Origin: Actinomycetota bacterium | Lineage (GTDB): Bacteria > Actinomycetota > Thermoleophilia > Miltoncostaeales > Miltoncostaeaceae | Direction: 5' to 3' | DNA: 7,527 bases | NCBI GenBank assembly: GCA_005800465.1 | Contig: SYFI01000063.1 | Span: forward strand, 1 to 7,527 | Part shown: one piece after another, positions 1-6,108 of the stretch | Numbering within the stretch: position 1 is the first letter of the stretch | Layout: the number at the start of each line of letters is the position of its first letter | Notes under the pieces: generated by a model | Seen by the model: only the letters and a program-made list of their open reading frames with translations | Databases searched by the model: none | What the model was told of the DNA's origin: nothing | Program-made: the position numbers and the translations under genes

Positions 1-80
1 GCCCTGCCCGGGCGCATCGAGGTGGCGTGGTCCGCGCCGGAGTCCGACGGCGGCAGCCTGGTGACCGGCTACATCGCCAC
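1..80 (+). repeat. Terminal direct repeat, left copy
   Basis: These 80 bases match 7448-7527 exactly, and both copies reach a window edge, so the true match may be longer. Both copies encode the same FN3 segment in the same codon phase. Other FN3 modules in the window are only about three-quarters identical at DNA level by eye, so a perfect 80-base match is beyond ordinary module similarity. It means a circle, a tandem array, a recent gene conversion, or assembly of one repeat node at both ends. Confidence 0.97.
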
Positions 81-672
81 TGCCACCCCCGGTGGTGCCA
101 CCTGCACCACCACGGGCGCCACCTTGTGCACCATCACGGGGCTCGATGACGGCACCGCCTACCGCGTGGCCGTGGCGGCCATCAACGTGATCGGCACGGG
201 CGCGCCATCGGATGCCGGCGAGGCCGTCACGCCGCGGCGTGACGAGGGTGGCGCGGCCCCGGTGGTGGACGACCTTCCCCTGCAGGCGACATCGATTCCG
301 GGCACCGCTGAGTCCGGCCTGCCCGTGGGCGCCCCTGTTGCCGGGAGGACGCCGGAGATCACAGGCCTCGCCCTGCGGCCCCGCACGCTGGTGCCGGGCC
401 TCGGCGGTCGAATCGCCTACAGCCTCTCCGAGCCGGCAGACGTGACGATCACCATCGCCCGGGTGGGCGGGCGCGACCGCGCATCGCGCGTGGTGCACCG
501 CATCCCCGCCGGTCGCCCCGGCGCCCTTGCCGGCGATACCCGCATCCGGGTGCTCTACAGCTTCGCGAGCGCACGGCGCAAGAAGCCCGGCGCCTGGACG
601 CTCACCGTCGAGGCGCGCGACGCGCAGGGTGGCGTCGCCACGGAGACCATTCCCATCAGGGTACGGACCTGA
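1..672 (+). CDS. 3' end of a secreted FN3-repeat protein gene with C-terminal beta domain (5' truncated by window edge)
   Basis: The frame is open from base 1 (codon phase 1) to TGA at 670-672, giving 223 residues of a longer protein. The ATG at 22 lies in the middle of an FN3 strand and has no ribosome site, so it is not the real start. Bases 1-231 encode most of one FN3 module, with the typical W-S-A-P, T-G-Y and 'T-I-T-G-L' strand motifs and a CX7C cysteine pair. A Gly/Pro/Ala-rich linker follows (about 232-351). Bases 352-669 encode a beta domain beginning 'PEITGLALRP', with 'YSLSEPADVTITI' and a closing 'GAWTLTVEARDAQGGVA'; I know this kind of domain as a common C-terminal module of secreted Actinobacteriota proteins. 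No LPXTG motif, transmembrane helix or other anchor is visible. The S8 protease gene follows after 31 bases with no terminator between them, suggesting one transcript. The first 80 bases recur exactly at the window end, so this may be the C-terminus of the giant FN3 gene that starts at 3196, or of a close paralogue. Confidence 0.85.
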   Translation, partial: ALPGRIEVAWSAPESDGGSLVTGYIATATPGGATCTTTGATLCTITGLDDGTAYRVAVAAINVIGTGAPSDAGEAVTPRRDEGGAAPVVDDLPLQATSIPGTAESGLPVGAPVAGRTPEITGLALRPRTLVPGLGGRIAYSLSEPADVTITIARVGGRDRASRVVHRIPAGRPGALAGDTRIRVLYSFASARRKKPGAWTLTVEARDAQGGVATETIPIRVRT

Positions 673-691
673 CCGCCCCCGCCCCTTCCAC

Positions 692-697
692 GAGGAG
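692..697 (+). promoter_or_regulatory. Ribosome binding site of the S8 protease gene
   Basis: GAGGAG lies 6 bases before the ATG at 704. It fixes the start: the same frame is open further upstream to an ATG at 527, but that region overlaps the preceding FN3 gene and would put a basic, non-signal sequence in front of the signal peptide. The 31-base gap (673-703) holds no promoter-like or terminator-like sequence. Confidence 0.85.
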
Positions 698-703
698 CTC
701 CAC

Positions 704-2968
704 ATGAATCGCCGTGCACGTCGCGGGCTGGTCGCCGTAATCGCCATCTCGGCGTCCGCCGCGGCGGTGCCGGCGGCGTCCGTCGCTGCCCCTGCTGTCG
801 AGCCGTTGGCCGATCAGGTGGTGGCGCTCGCCACCCCTGATGGCTTGCGTCCCGTGGTCACCGACGTGCTCGTGAGGTTCGACCCCGGCACGCCGGCCCG
901 CAACCGGGCCCGCGTGCGGTCACGGGTGCTCGATGCAGCGGGGGCGGAGCCGCGAGAGGCGCGGCGGGTGGTGGGACTCCCGGGCGCATGGCGGGTCCCC
1001 GTGGACGAGGGTGCGAGCCCGGCCGCGGTAGCCCGGAGACTTGACGCGCGCCCGGACGTGCAGTGGGCCGTCCGGGATGTGCCGGTAGCCGGCCAGGTGC
1101 TTCCCAACGATCCGCTCTTCCCCAACCTGTGGGGCCTTCGCAACACCGGGCAGCAGGTGCCGGCGCCAACGCCGTTCACGGGTCTCGCAGGCGTGGATCT
1201 GGGGGCGGTGGGCGCCTGGGCCACCACGCGCGGATCGGCGGACGTGCCGGTGGCGGTCGTCGACTCGGGCACGGTCATGGACCACCCCGACCTCGTCGCC
1301 AATCTGCGCACGGCCAACGACCGCAACTTCGTGCCCGCCGTGAACGGCGAAGTCGACCCCACGGCGGTGGAGGACACCAACCAGCACGGCACGCACGTGG
1401 CAGGCACCATCGGCGCGGTCGGCAACAACGGCCTCGGCGTGACGGGCGCTAACTGGACCGTGGGAATGACGACCGTGCGAGTGTTGGATTTCCGTAATCA
1501 AGGGTCCTCGGGGGCCGCCGCGGAAGGGATGGCGTATGCCGGCGCCAGGGCACGCGTGGTGAATGTGAGCGTCGGTGGGCCGATCGGGAGCCTTCAGGCG
1601 AGCACCGATGCCATCAAGGCGCACCCGAACACGCTCTTCGTCATCGCTGCAGGCAATGAGACGAACGACAACGACCAGAGCCCGAGGAACCCATGCAATG
1701 TGCCGCTGCCGAATGTCCTCTGCGTTGCGGCCATAGATGCCACGGGGGCTCTCGCGGATTTCTCGAACTTCGGCGCGACGTCCGTTGATGTCGCCGCGCC
1801 GGGCGTTGACATCCAGAGCACGGTTCCCAACTTCGGCACCGCCTTCGAGCCCGCGATCACGTCGGACGGACAGTCGCCGCCGAGGCCTGCGGGCTGGACC
1901 CAGACGCCCACGGAGACCCCGACGACGGGATGGACATGGCAGCAGACAGGCGGCGGAATCAGCTACGTGGACCTCGAGGAGGCCCCCGGGGCGGGGTCTG
2001 GACTACAGCAGTGGACGATTGAGGCGCCGGGTGCCTTTACGCCCGTCGGGAGTGCGTGCCGGATGGAGGCCATCGTCGCCCTCGACCTCAACCCGGCCAA
2101 GACCCAGGCGATGGGGCTGCAGTACGCGGTCTCCGGTGATCCGGAATGGCATCTCGCTCCCGGCAGCGCGGTGTCGAGGGATACCGACCAGAACTTCGTG
2201 GGATGGGACGGTGACCTCTCCGCCATCGAAGGCGAGAGCGGGGTACGCCTCCGGGTGCTGGTCCAGTCCGAGAAGGGCGCCGGCATCGGCCCGCTGAACG
2301 TGTCCGTTGCGAGGATGGCGGTCAAGTGCGTCGTCCCGCAGGCAGCCGGTGGCAACTACGGCTTCTCCAGCGGAACTTCGATGGCCGCCCCGCAGGTGGC
2401 CGGCGTCGCTGCCCTGCTCCTGGCGAAGAACCCCAACCTCACCGCCGTGCAGATGAAGAAGGCGATCATGTCCACGACGGTCCCCATGGCATCGCTCACG
2501 GGCAAGGTCGTGACCGGCGGCCGGGTGGATGTCAACGCCGCTCTGGCAGCGGTGCCAACCCCGTCAACCTCGTCAACCCCTGCGACCCCTGCGACCCCTG
2601 CGACCCCCATGGCGCGGGCACTCGCGCTTCGCGCGGGACGCACCATCACGCTGCGCCCCGGTGCCACCCGTGCTGCCGTTCCCGTGACCTGTGAGGACAC
2701 GGGAACGGCAACGTGCGCGGTGACGGTGGCCCTGCGCATGCGCGTGGCACCCCGCCGCATCGAGGGCTCGCGCTGGGTCGCCCTCGGCACCCGGCGCGCC
2801 ACCCTGCCCGCGGGCTGGAGGGGATCGGTATCAGTGCCGCTCACCCGCCAGGCGCGCGCGATCCTCGCGCGTCACCCCCGGGTGCGCACCACGGTGATTG
2901 CGGCATCGCAGAAGGGCGCCGCGCCGCGGGAGTCGGTGCGCCAGCAGACCACCCTGGTGCGCCGCTGA
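704..2968 (+). CDS. Secreted subtilisin-like serine protease (peptidase family S8) with inserted beta domain
   Basis: This is a complete 754-residue precursor of an exported endopeptidase. Residues 1 to about 29 form a signal peptide (basic MNRRARRG, then an Ala/Val-rich core ending 'ASVAA'). Residues about 30-125 resemble an I9-type propeptide, which in this family folds the enzyme and is then removed. Mature protease begins near 'PNDPLFPNLWGLRNTGQ'. The S8 catalytic residues are all visible: Asp187 in V-V-D-S-G, His228 in Q-H-G-T-H-V-A-G, oxyanion Asn318 in A-A-G-N-E and Ser559 in S-G-T-S-M-A-A-P. The Asn-to-Ser distance is 241 residues against about 66 in subtilisin, because of an inserted domain (about 378-549). 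After the catalytic domain (about 620) comes a Thr/Pro/Ala linker and a C-terminal beta domain with two Cys (V-T-C and A-T-C) and a V-S-V-P-L-T motif. The gene follows an FN3 gene closely, probably in one operon, and a large hairpin lies just after its TGA. Activity looks intact; the substrate cannot be read from the sequence. Confidence 0.97.
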   Translation: MNRRARRGLVAVIAISASAAAVPAASVAAPAVEPLADQVVALATPDGLRPVVTDVLVRFDPGTPARNRARVRSRVLDAAGAEPREARRVVGLPGAWRVPVDEGASPAAVARRLDARPDVQWAVRDVPVAGQVLPNDPLFPNLWGLRNTGQQVPAPTPFTGLAGVDLGAVGAWATTRGSADVPVAVVDSGTVMDHPDLVANLRTANDRNFVPAVNGEVDPTAVEDTNQHGTHVAGTIGAVGNNGLGVTGANWTVGMTTVRVLDFRNQGSSGAAAEGMAYAGARARVVNVSVGGPIGSLQASTDAIKAHPNTLFVIAAGNETNDNDQSPRNPCNVPLPNVLCVAAIDATGALADFSNFGATSVDVAAPGVDIQSTVPNFGTAFEPAITSDGQSPPRPAGWTQTPTETPTTGWTWQQTGGGISYVDLEEAPGAGSGLQQWTIEAPGAFTPVGSACRMEAIVALDLNPAKTQAMGLQYAVSGDPEWHLAPGSAVSRDTDQNFVGWDGDLSAIEGESGVRLRVLVQSEKGAGIGPLNVSVARMAVKCVVPQAAGGNYGFSSGTSMAAPQVAGVAALLLAKNPNLTAVQMKKAIMSTTVPMASLTGKVVTGGRVDVNAALAAVPTPSTSSTPATPATPATPMARALALRAGRTITLRPGATRAAVPVTCEDTGTATCAVTVALRMRVAPRRIEGSRWVALGTRRATLPAGWRGSVSVPLTRQARAILARHPRVRTTVIAASQKGAAPRESVRQQTTLVRR
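1835..2350 (+). other. Domain inserted in the S8 catalytic domain (about residues 378-549)
   Basis: The insert splits the S8 core between the 'G-V-D-I-Q-S-T-V-P' strand and 'N-Y-G-F-S-S-G-T-S-M-A', just ahead of the catalytic Ser. It is rich in Trp, Gly and predicted beta strands (G-W-T-W-Q-Q-T near its start, S-A-C-R-M-E-A in the middle, M-A-V-K-C at the end) and contains two Cys (in SACRM and VKCVV) that could bridge its ends. The pattern resembles jelly-roll (MAM/CUB-like) domains carried by some secreted proteases, an assignment made by style only. Such a domain beside the active site would plausibly bind substrate or surface. The boundaries are estimates. Confidence 0.7.
2562..2606 (+). 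repeat. 9-base coding minisatellite (Thr-Pro-Ala linker of the protease)
   Basis: Three perfect tandem copies of CTGCGACCC (2580-2606) follow two related units CGTCAACCT and CGTCAACCC (2562-2579). They encode the linker P-S-T-S-S-T-P-A-T-P-A-T-P-A-T-P between the catalytic domain and the C-terminal domain. The unit length is a multiple of three, so copy-number change would alter linker length without breaking the frame. Such Thr/Pro linkers are usually extended and sometimes glycosylated in secreted actinobacterial enzymes. Confidence 0.85.
2674..2710 (+). repeat. Perfect 13-bp inverted repeat inside the protease gene
   Basis: TGCCGTTCCCGTG (2674-2686) and CACGGGAACGGCA (2698-2710) are exact reverse complements with an 11-base loop. 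It lies in the C-terminal domain around the first Cys (V-T-C-E-D-T-G-T). As RNA it would form a strong intragenic hairpin. There is no T-run after it, so it does not look like an intrinsic terminator. It could be a protein-binding site, a transcript-stability element, or a product of codon choice. Confidence 0.75.
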
Positions 2969-2971
2969 GAA

Positions 2972-3116
2972 CCACGACGATGCGGTAGCCCCCGGGTAAC
3001 GCGGTGGCGGCCACTCGCCGAAACGGGATCGGCATTTGCGGGGCCCGCAAATGCATCATCCCCGGCTGCGATCGCCGCCACCCCGTTATCCGGGGGCTAT
3101 CTCCGTGCAGTCGTGG
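2972..3116 (+). repeat. Large nested intergenic hairpin (REP/MITE-like or structured RNA)
   Basis: It begins 4 bases after the protease stop. There are three nested levels of pairing: an outer stem CCACGAC (2972-2978) with GTCGTGG (3110-3116); a 25-base middle stem (2986-3010 with 3075-3099) in which 23 positions are Watson-Crick, one would be a G-U wobble and one is C-C; and an inner stem GCATTTGCGG (3032-3041) with CCGCAAATGC (3045-3054) around a 3-base loop. The inner part of the region between middle and inner stems can also pair in part (CGGGAT near 3024-3029 with ATCCCCG near 3058-3064). No T-tract follows. Its place suggests that it ends or insulates the protease transcript and protects its 3' end. 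A non-autonomous palindromic element, or a leader RNA of the downstream gene, are alternatives. The structure is directly visible; the role is inferred. Confidence 0.8.
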
Positions 3117-3134
3117 CAGTGCGCGGCAGTGCGC
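3115..3134 (+). repeat. 10-base tandem duplication beside the hairpin
   Basis: GGCAGTGCGC occurs twice in direct succession (3115-3124 and 3125-3134), overlapping the last two bases of the hairpin's outer stem. It is in the leader of the giant FN3 gene. It may be a replication-slippage product or a small direct-repeat protein site; nothing more can be said. The rest of the leader to 3186 shows no convincing promoter. Confidence 0.6.
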
Positions 3135-3186
3135 CGGGGGCCTCCCCGCCTGCGATCCGCTAGAACCTACGGTACTTCCCCCACTT

Positions 3187-3191
3187 GGAGG
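3187..3191 (+). promoter_or_regulatory. Ribosome binding site of the giant FN3 protein gene
   Basis: GGAGG sits 4 bases before the ATG at 3196, a slightly short but workable spacing. It selects the start that places a classical signal peptide at the N-terminus, over the in-frame GTG at 3004, which lies inside the intergenic hairpin and has no ribosome site. Confidence 0.8.
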
Positions 3192-3195
3192 CGGC

Positions 3196-6108
3196 ATGAG
3201 CCCCCGAAGCCGCAGGCATGGCGTTTCCCCATCAGCCCTCCTCGCCGTGCTCGTCACCCTGCTGCTTGCCCTCGGGCTTGCGGGCACCGCCAGTGCGGGC
3301 TCCCTGTTGGCGGCGCAGGATGTGGTGGTCAACGTGACCGCCGGGGCCAACGATCCGGTGTCGGGCGCAACCGTGGTGGCCCGCGACGACCTCACGGGGC
3401 GCGTGATGTCGAACGCGACGACCACCGGGTACCTGGGGTATGCGGCCATCAGGCTTCGCCCCGGCGCATCGACCCGGCGCATCACCATCACTGCAACCGG
3501 CGGTCGCTCGAAGGCCGTCGGCACCCTGTCGGCGGCCGACGTGATGTCGGCCACGGCGCAGCGCGCGGTGATGGCCAGGGAGATCGAGGTGAACGTCAAC
3601 CCGGGCAGCACCGTGCTGGCCGAATACCTCGATGAGCGCCCCCGCGCATCGGTCGCCGCTGCGGAGCGCGCCGTGGCGCGCCGCCTGCGGCTGCCCACGG
3701 GCACCGATGTGGCGGAGTCGGCGAGGTTCTCGCGGCTGCGCTTCTCGGGCGAGGCCTTCATCCGCGCCGCACGCACGCGTGGCGGGACGGAGGACTACGG
3801 GGAGTGGGCTGCCGAGCGCATCGGCGCAGGCTCTGCCGTGCGCTCGTTCGCCGCTCCGCGCCCAGCTGACGATCTTCCTCTCAGGGGGGCCGCATTGTCA
3901 CCCGGCCCCGGCGCGACACCGCGCCAGGAGAACTCTCTTGCCGGCTTCCTCGGCAACGCCGTCCTCAATGCGACGGTCAAGCCGCTCATCGAGGACGGCG
4001 TCAAGAAGCTCGTCTGCCTGATCGGCATCAAATTCCTCTGCCGTGCCGCTCCCACTGCCACCCCCCCACCCGCCTCGGGGCTCTCGGACGCCGAGAGGAA
4101 GCAGCTCGCCAACATGGAGCGGGGCATCAGCAACCTCACAACGCAGATGCTCACCGCCCAGCACACGTTGTCGGCGCTCGAGGTGCAGGTGGCACAGCTG
4201 GGCGGGCAGGTTGCCGCCCTCAACTACGTCCCGGAGATGAATGCGGTTCAGGACATCATCGAGGCCACCCGCGCTGCGGCGGGCTTGCGTGCCGAGGGCA
4301 AGGCCGTGCCCCAGGCCCTGAGTCAGGCCCTGACGAATGCCCTCGTTCGCCGCTACGAGATCAACAGCGGCTGCCCGAACTGGGTCGCTCTGGTCGGAAC
4401 GCTTCCCAAGAACGTGGTCATGGACGGGTCGGAACTTCGGCACCCGCGTGCTGCATGCGCGAGCCTCGCCCAGGGTGACGGAGCCGCCAGCGGCCTGATG
4501 CAGTTCGCCCAGCGGCGGGCGGCTGCGGCGTCCACCGTCGTGACCGCGGGATCCACCCAGGCCACGGTCGATGTGGCAGGCGAGTTCTGGCTCGGCGAGT
4601 TCGTGAAGAATGTTCTGGCGTCAAGCATGGCGTCGGAGTACGCGTTGCGGCCCGACGGCAATTCCACGCGCTCGCCCGAGGTGGTCGATGCGACCACGCA
4701 ACTGTTCAGCGATGTGCTTGCAGTGATTGAGATCGACGCCACCGGTACGTACTTCGGCGCCCGTATCCCCACCGATCAGGTGCTGGTAATGGCCCCCACC
4801 AGCGGCACCGTCTACGGCATCGGGAACTACCAGATCGATCCAGGCGGCAATGAGGTTGCTGCGTGTTTTGGCAACAGTAACTCGCCGATGTGGTGGTTAC
4901 GTGACCCGGACAACAAACCGAAGGAACTAGTAAGTTTCGGCTCCGGACACGCTTGGCTCAGCACCCCAGGCTTGTCCGGCTATATGCCATCTTTTGCAGG
5001 GAAGAACACAGGTAATGAGGCTTTTTCCGCGTGCACTCCCGGCCAGTTGGTCTCCACCCCTCGGGACATCCCCGGTGCTCCCGCCGCCGCGTGGGAGTCC
5101 GTTGACACGCTCCCCGCGGAAAACCTGCCTCGGGTTCTCGTGGCGCTCCGTCGTGCGGCCCTGTGCCACATGAAGGATCGCATGAACCCCGGCGCGTCCT
5201 TCCAGCCGCAGGAGGGGACGTCCGCGGGTGGGCTCTGTGATTCCTTCCCCACGCCCATCCCGGACAAGCCCGTTCTTGCATGGAAGGCGCACCCGCAGCT
5301 GAAGAAGCCGGCCGGACACGGGGTGATGCCCAACCTCCAGCTGTCGCTCAAGGACACGGGCTGCGTGCCCTGGGCGATCGGGACCACCAATCAACGTCAA
5401 TGGTCGAACTGGACAGTGGATGAACAAATAGTGCGCCTGCGCGATTCGCTGCGCGGTGGGGGGTCCACGGTTACGTGGCCGGGACGCGAGGGGACCACGA
5501 CGCAAACATCGACAAGGCTGCCGGCCTCTGCGCAAGGAATGCAGTGCCGGGTGGTGGACCTCACGCCGCGTGCCGCGGAACGCTACGGCTGGAACTGCGT
5601 CTCGGCGAATCCGGCCGGAACAATCATGTACCAGAACTGGCAAAATCGTTCTTCGAACGAGTCTCCTGCTTGGAGCAATTTCGATAGTGGCCCAGCGGTG
5701 ATCGTTCCCGTGACGTCGTCACTTGAGGAACTGAATAACCGCGCCATGGGCGGGTACTGCCCGAACCTTGGCGGACTTCCCGCCCCCCCCTGGTTCCGCG
5801 AATGTGTCGTACTTCACCGGCGGCAAAATCATCTGCTCTCCGCCGCTTGCGATCTTCAGCAGGAAGGCCCGCCAGCAGGTCGGCTGGAAGCCCCCCGCCA
5901 TCAGGGAGCATTCGGACAACCCGTGCGTGGGGAGCAGGGACTACTATTCACGGGACACTCAGAACGACTTCCCTCTGGTGTGGCCGCTGCAGCGTCAGAT
6001 ACAGGCCATGACGACGTACAACTGGCCACAAGCAGATGGCCCGAACGGATCGGGATGGCCGCAGCGAAAGCACATTCCGGGGTTCAAGGCCGAGAACTGG
6101 ACCTATAA
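3196..6108 (+). CDS. Giant secreted FN3 protein, N-terminal part as read (frame broken at the C8 tract)
   Basis: As read this gives 970 residues, but only the first 865 or so are genuine: after the C8 tract at 5783-5790 the frame turns into low-complexity Arg/Ala/Gln sequence and ends by chance at TAA 6106-6108, while the true protein continues in the +1 frame. Residues 1 to about 34 are a signal peptide (S-P-R-S-R-R, a Leu/Val/Ala core, 'GTASA' cleavage). Residues about 42-105 look like a small beta-sandwich of the carboxypeptidase-regulatory type (P-V-S-G-A-T-V, G-Y-L-G-Y-A). A helical stretch follows, with a short hydrophobic Cys-containing patch (V-K-K-L-V-C-L-I-G-I-K-F-L-C, about 269-282), a Thr/Pro linker and a coiled coil (about 297-345). 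The region from about 390 to 865 is not recognised: it has scattered Cys (for example in SGCPNW, VAACFG, TGCVPW, WNCVSA) and many Trp/Asn, consistent with a disulphide-bonded extracellular domain. Expected role is a surface or matrix protein (adhesin-like); this is inference. It follows the protease gene, separated by the hairpin region. Confidence 0.85.
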   Translation: MSPRSRRHGVSPSALLAVLVTLLLALGLAGTASAGSLLAAQDVVVNVTAGANDPVSGATVVARDDLTGRVMSNATTTGYLGYAAIRLRPGASTRRITITATGGRSKAVGTLSAADVMSATAQRAVMAREIEVNVNPGSTVLAEYLDERPRASVAAAERAVARRLRLPTGTDVAESARFSRLRFSGEAFIRAARTRGGTEDYGEWAAERIGAGSAVRSFAAPRPADDLPLRGAALSPGPGATPRQENSLAGFLGNAVLNATVKPLIEDGVKKLVCLIGIKFLCRAAPTATPPPASGLSDAERKQLANMERGISNLTTQMLTAQHTLSALEVQVAQLGGQVAALNYVPEMNAVQDIIEATRAAAGLRAEGKAVPQALSQALTNALVRRYEINSGCPNWVALVGTLPKNVVMDGSELRHPRAACASLAQGDGAASGLMQFAQRRAAAASTVVTAGSTQATVDVAGEFWLGEFVKNVLASSMASEYALRPDGNSTRSPEVVDATTQLFSDVLAVIEIDATGTYFGARIPTDQVLVMAPTSGTVYGIGNYQIDPGGNEVAACFGNSNSPMWWLRDPDNKPKELVSFGSGHAWLSTPGLSGYMPSFAGKNTGNEAFSACTPGQLVSTPRDIPGAPAAAWESVDTLPAENLPRVLVALRRAALCHMKDRMNPGASFQPQEGTSAGGLCDSFPTPIPDKPVLAWKAHPQLKKPAGHGVMPNLQLSLKDTGCVPWAIGTTNQRQWSNWTVDEQIVRLRDSLRGGGSTVTWPGREGTTTQTSTRLPASAQGMQCRVVDLTPRAAERYGWNCVSANPAGTIMYQNWQNRSSNESPAWSNFDSGPAVIVPVTSSLEELNNRAMGGYCPNLGGLPAPPWFRECVVLHRRQNHLLSAACDLQQEGPPAGRLEAPRHQGAFGQPVRGEQGLLFTGHSERLPSGVAAAASDTGHDDVQLATSRWPERIGMAAAKAHSGVQGRELDL
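4081..4230 (+). other. Coiled-coil segment in the giant FN3 protein (about residues 296-345)
   Basis: From 'LSDAERKQLANME' to 'QLGGQVAALN' the protein has regularly spaced Leu, Ile, Met and Val at heptad positions and no Pro. It is preceded by a Thr/Pro-rich break at about 4048-4080. This suggests a dimer- or trimer-forming helical stalk near the N-terminus, before the unrecognised Cys/Trp-rich region. Register and oligomer state cannot be judged by eye. Confidence 0.65.
5783..5790 (+). other. C8 homopolymer at the frame break of the giant FN3 gene
   Basis: Eight consecutive C bases are the longest homopolymer seen in the window. Upstream the real protein is read in codon phase 1, and downstream in phase 2. 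With seven Cs the text reads through smoothly as L-P-A-P-P-G-S-A-N-V-S-Y-F-T-G-G-K. Three explanations fit: a sequencing or assembly error, a true slipped-strand (phase-variable) tract, or +1 ribosomal slippage of prolyl-tRNA on CCC-CCC-U. The window alone cannot separate them. Confidence 0.85.

Noticed and set aside
352..669. Sortase or membrane anchor at the end of the FN3 protein.
   Set aside because: The C-terminus is a beta domain ending I-P-I-R-V-R-T; there is no LPXTG, hydrophobic helix or basic tail.
527..703. In-frame upstream extension of the protease gene to an ATG at 527.
   Set aside because: It overlaps the coding end of the preceding FN3 gene, is Arg/Pro-rich shadow sequence, and has no ribosome site; ATG 704 has GAGGAG and a signal peptide.
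814..1624. Long antisense open frames opposite the protease gene, and similar ones opposite the FN3 gene.
   Set aside because: They are Arg/Pro/Ala-rich mirror frames expected in GC-rich DNA, without ribosome sites or recognisable domains.
2986..3099. Integron attC-like recombination site, because of GTAAC and GTTAT near the ends of the paired arms.
   Set aside because: The arms do not fit the RYYYAAC/GTTRRRY core sites, pairing is too perfect, and there is no integrase or gene cassette array.
3151..3173. Possible promoter for the giant gene (TACGGT at 3168-3173 as a -10 box).
   Set aside because: No -35 element at a sensible spacing; the match is too weak to annotate.
3004..3195. In-frame upstream extension of the giant FN3 gene to a GTG at 3004.
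   Set aside because: It lies within the intergenic palindrome, has no ribosome site, and would bury the signal peptide that begins at 3196 behind GGAGG.
5560..5760. Asn/Trp/Tyr-rich stretch as a target of a diversity-generating retroelement.
   Set aside because: No template repeat, no reverse transcriptase and no AAC-codon clustering in the window.
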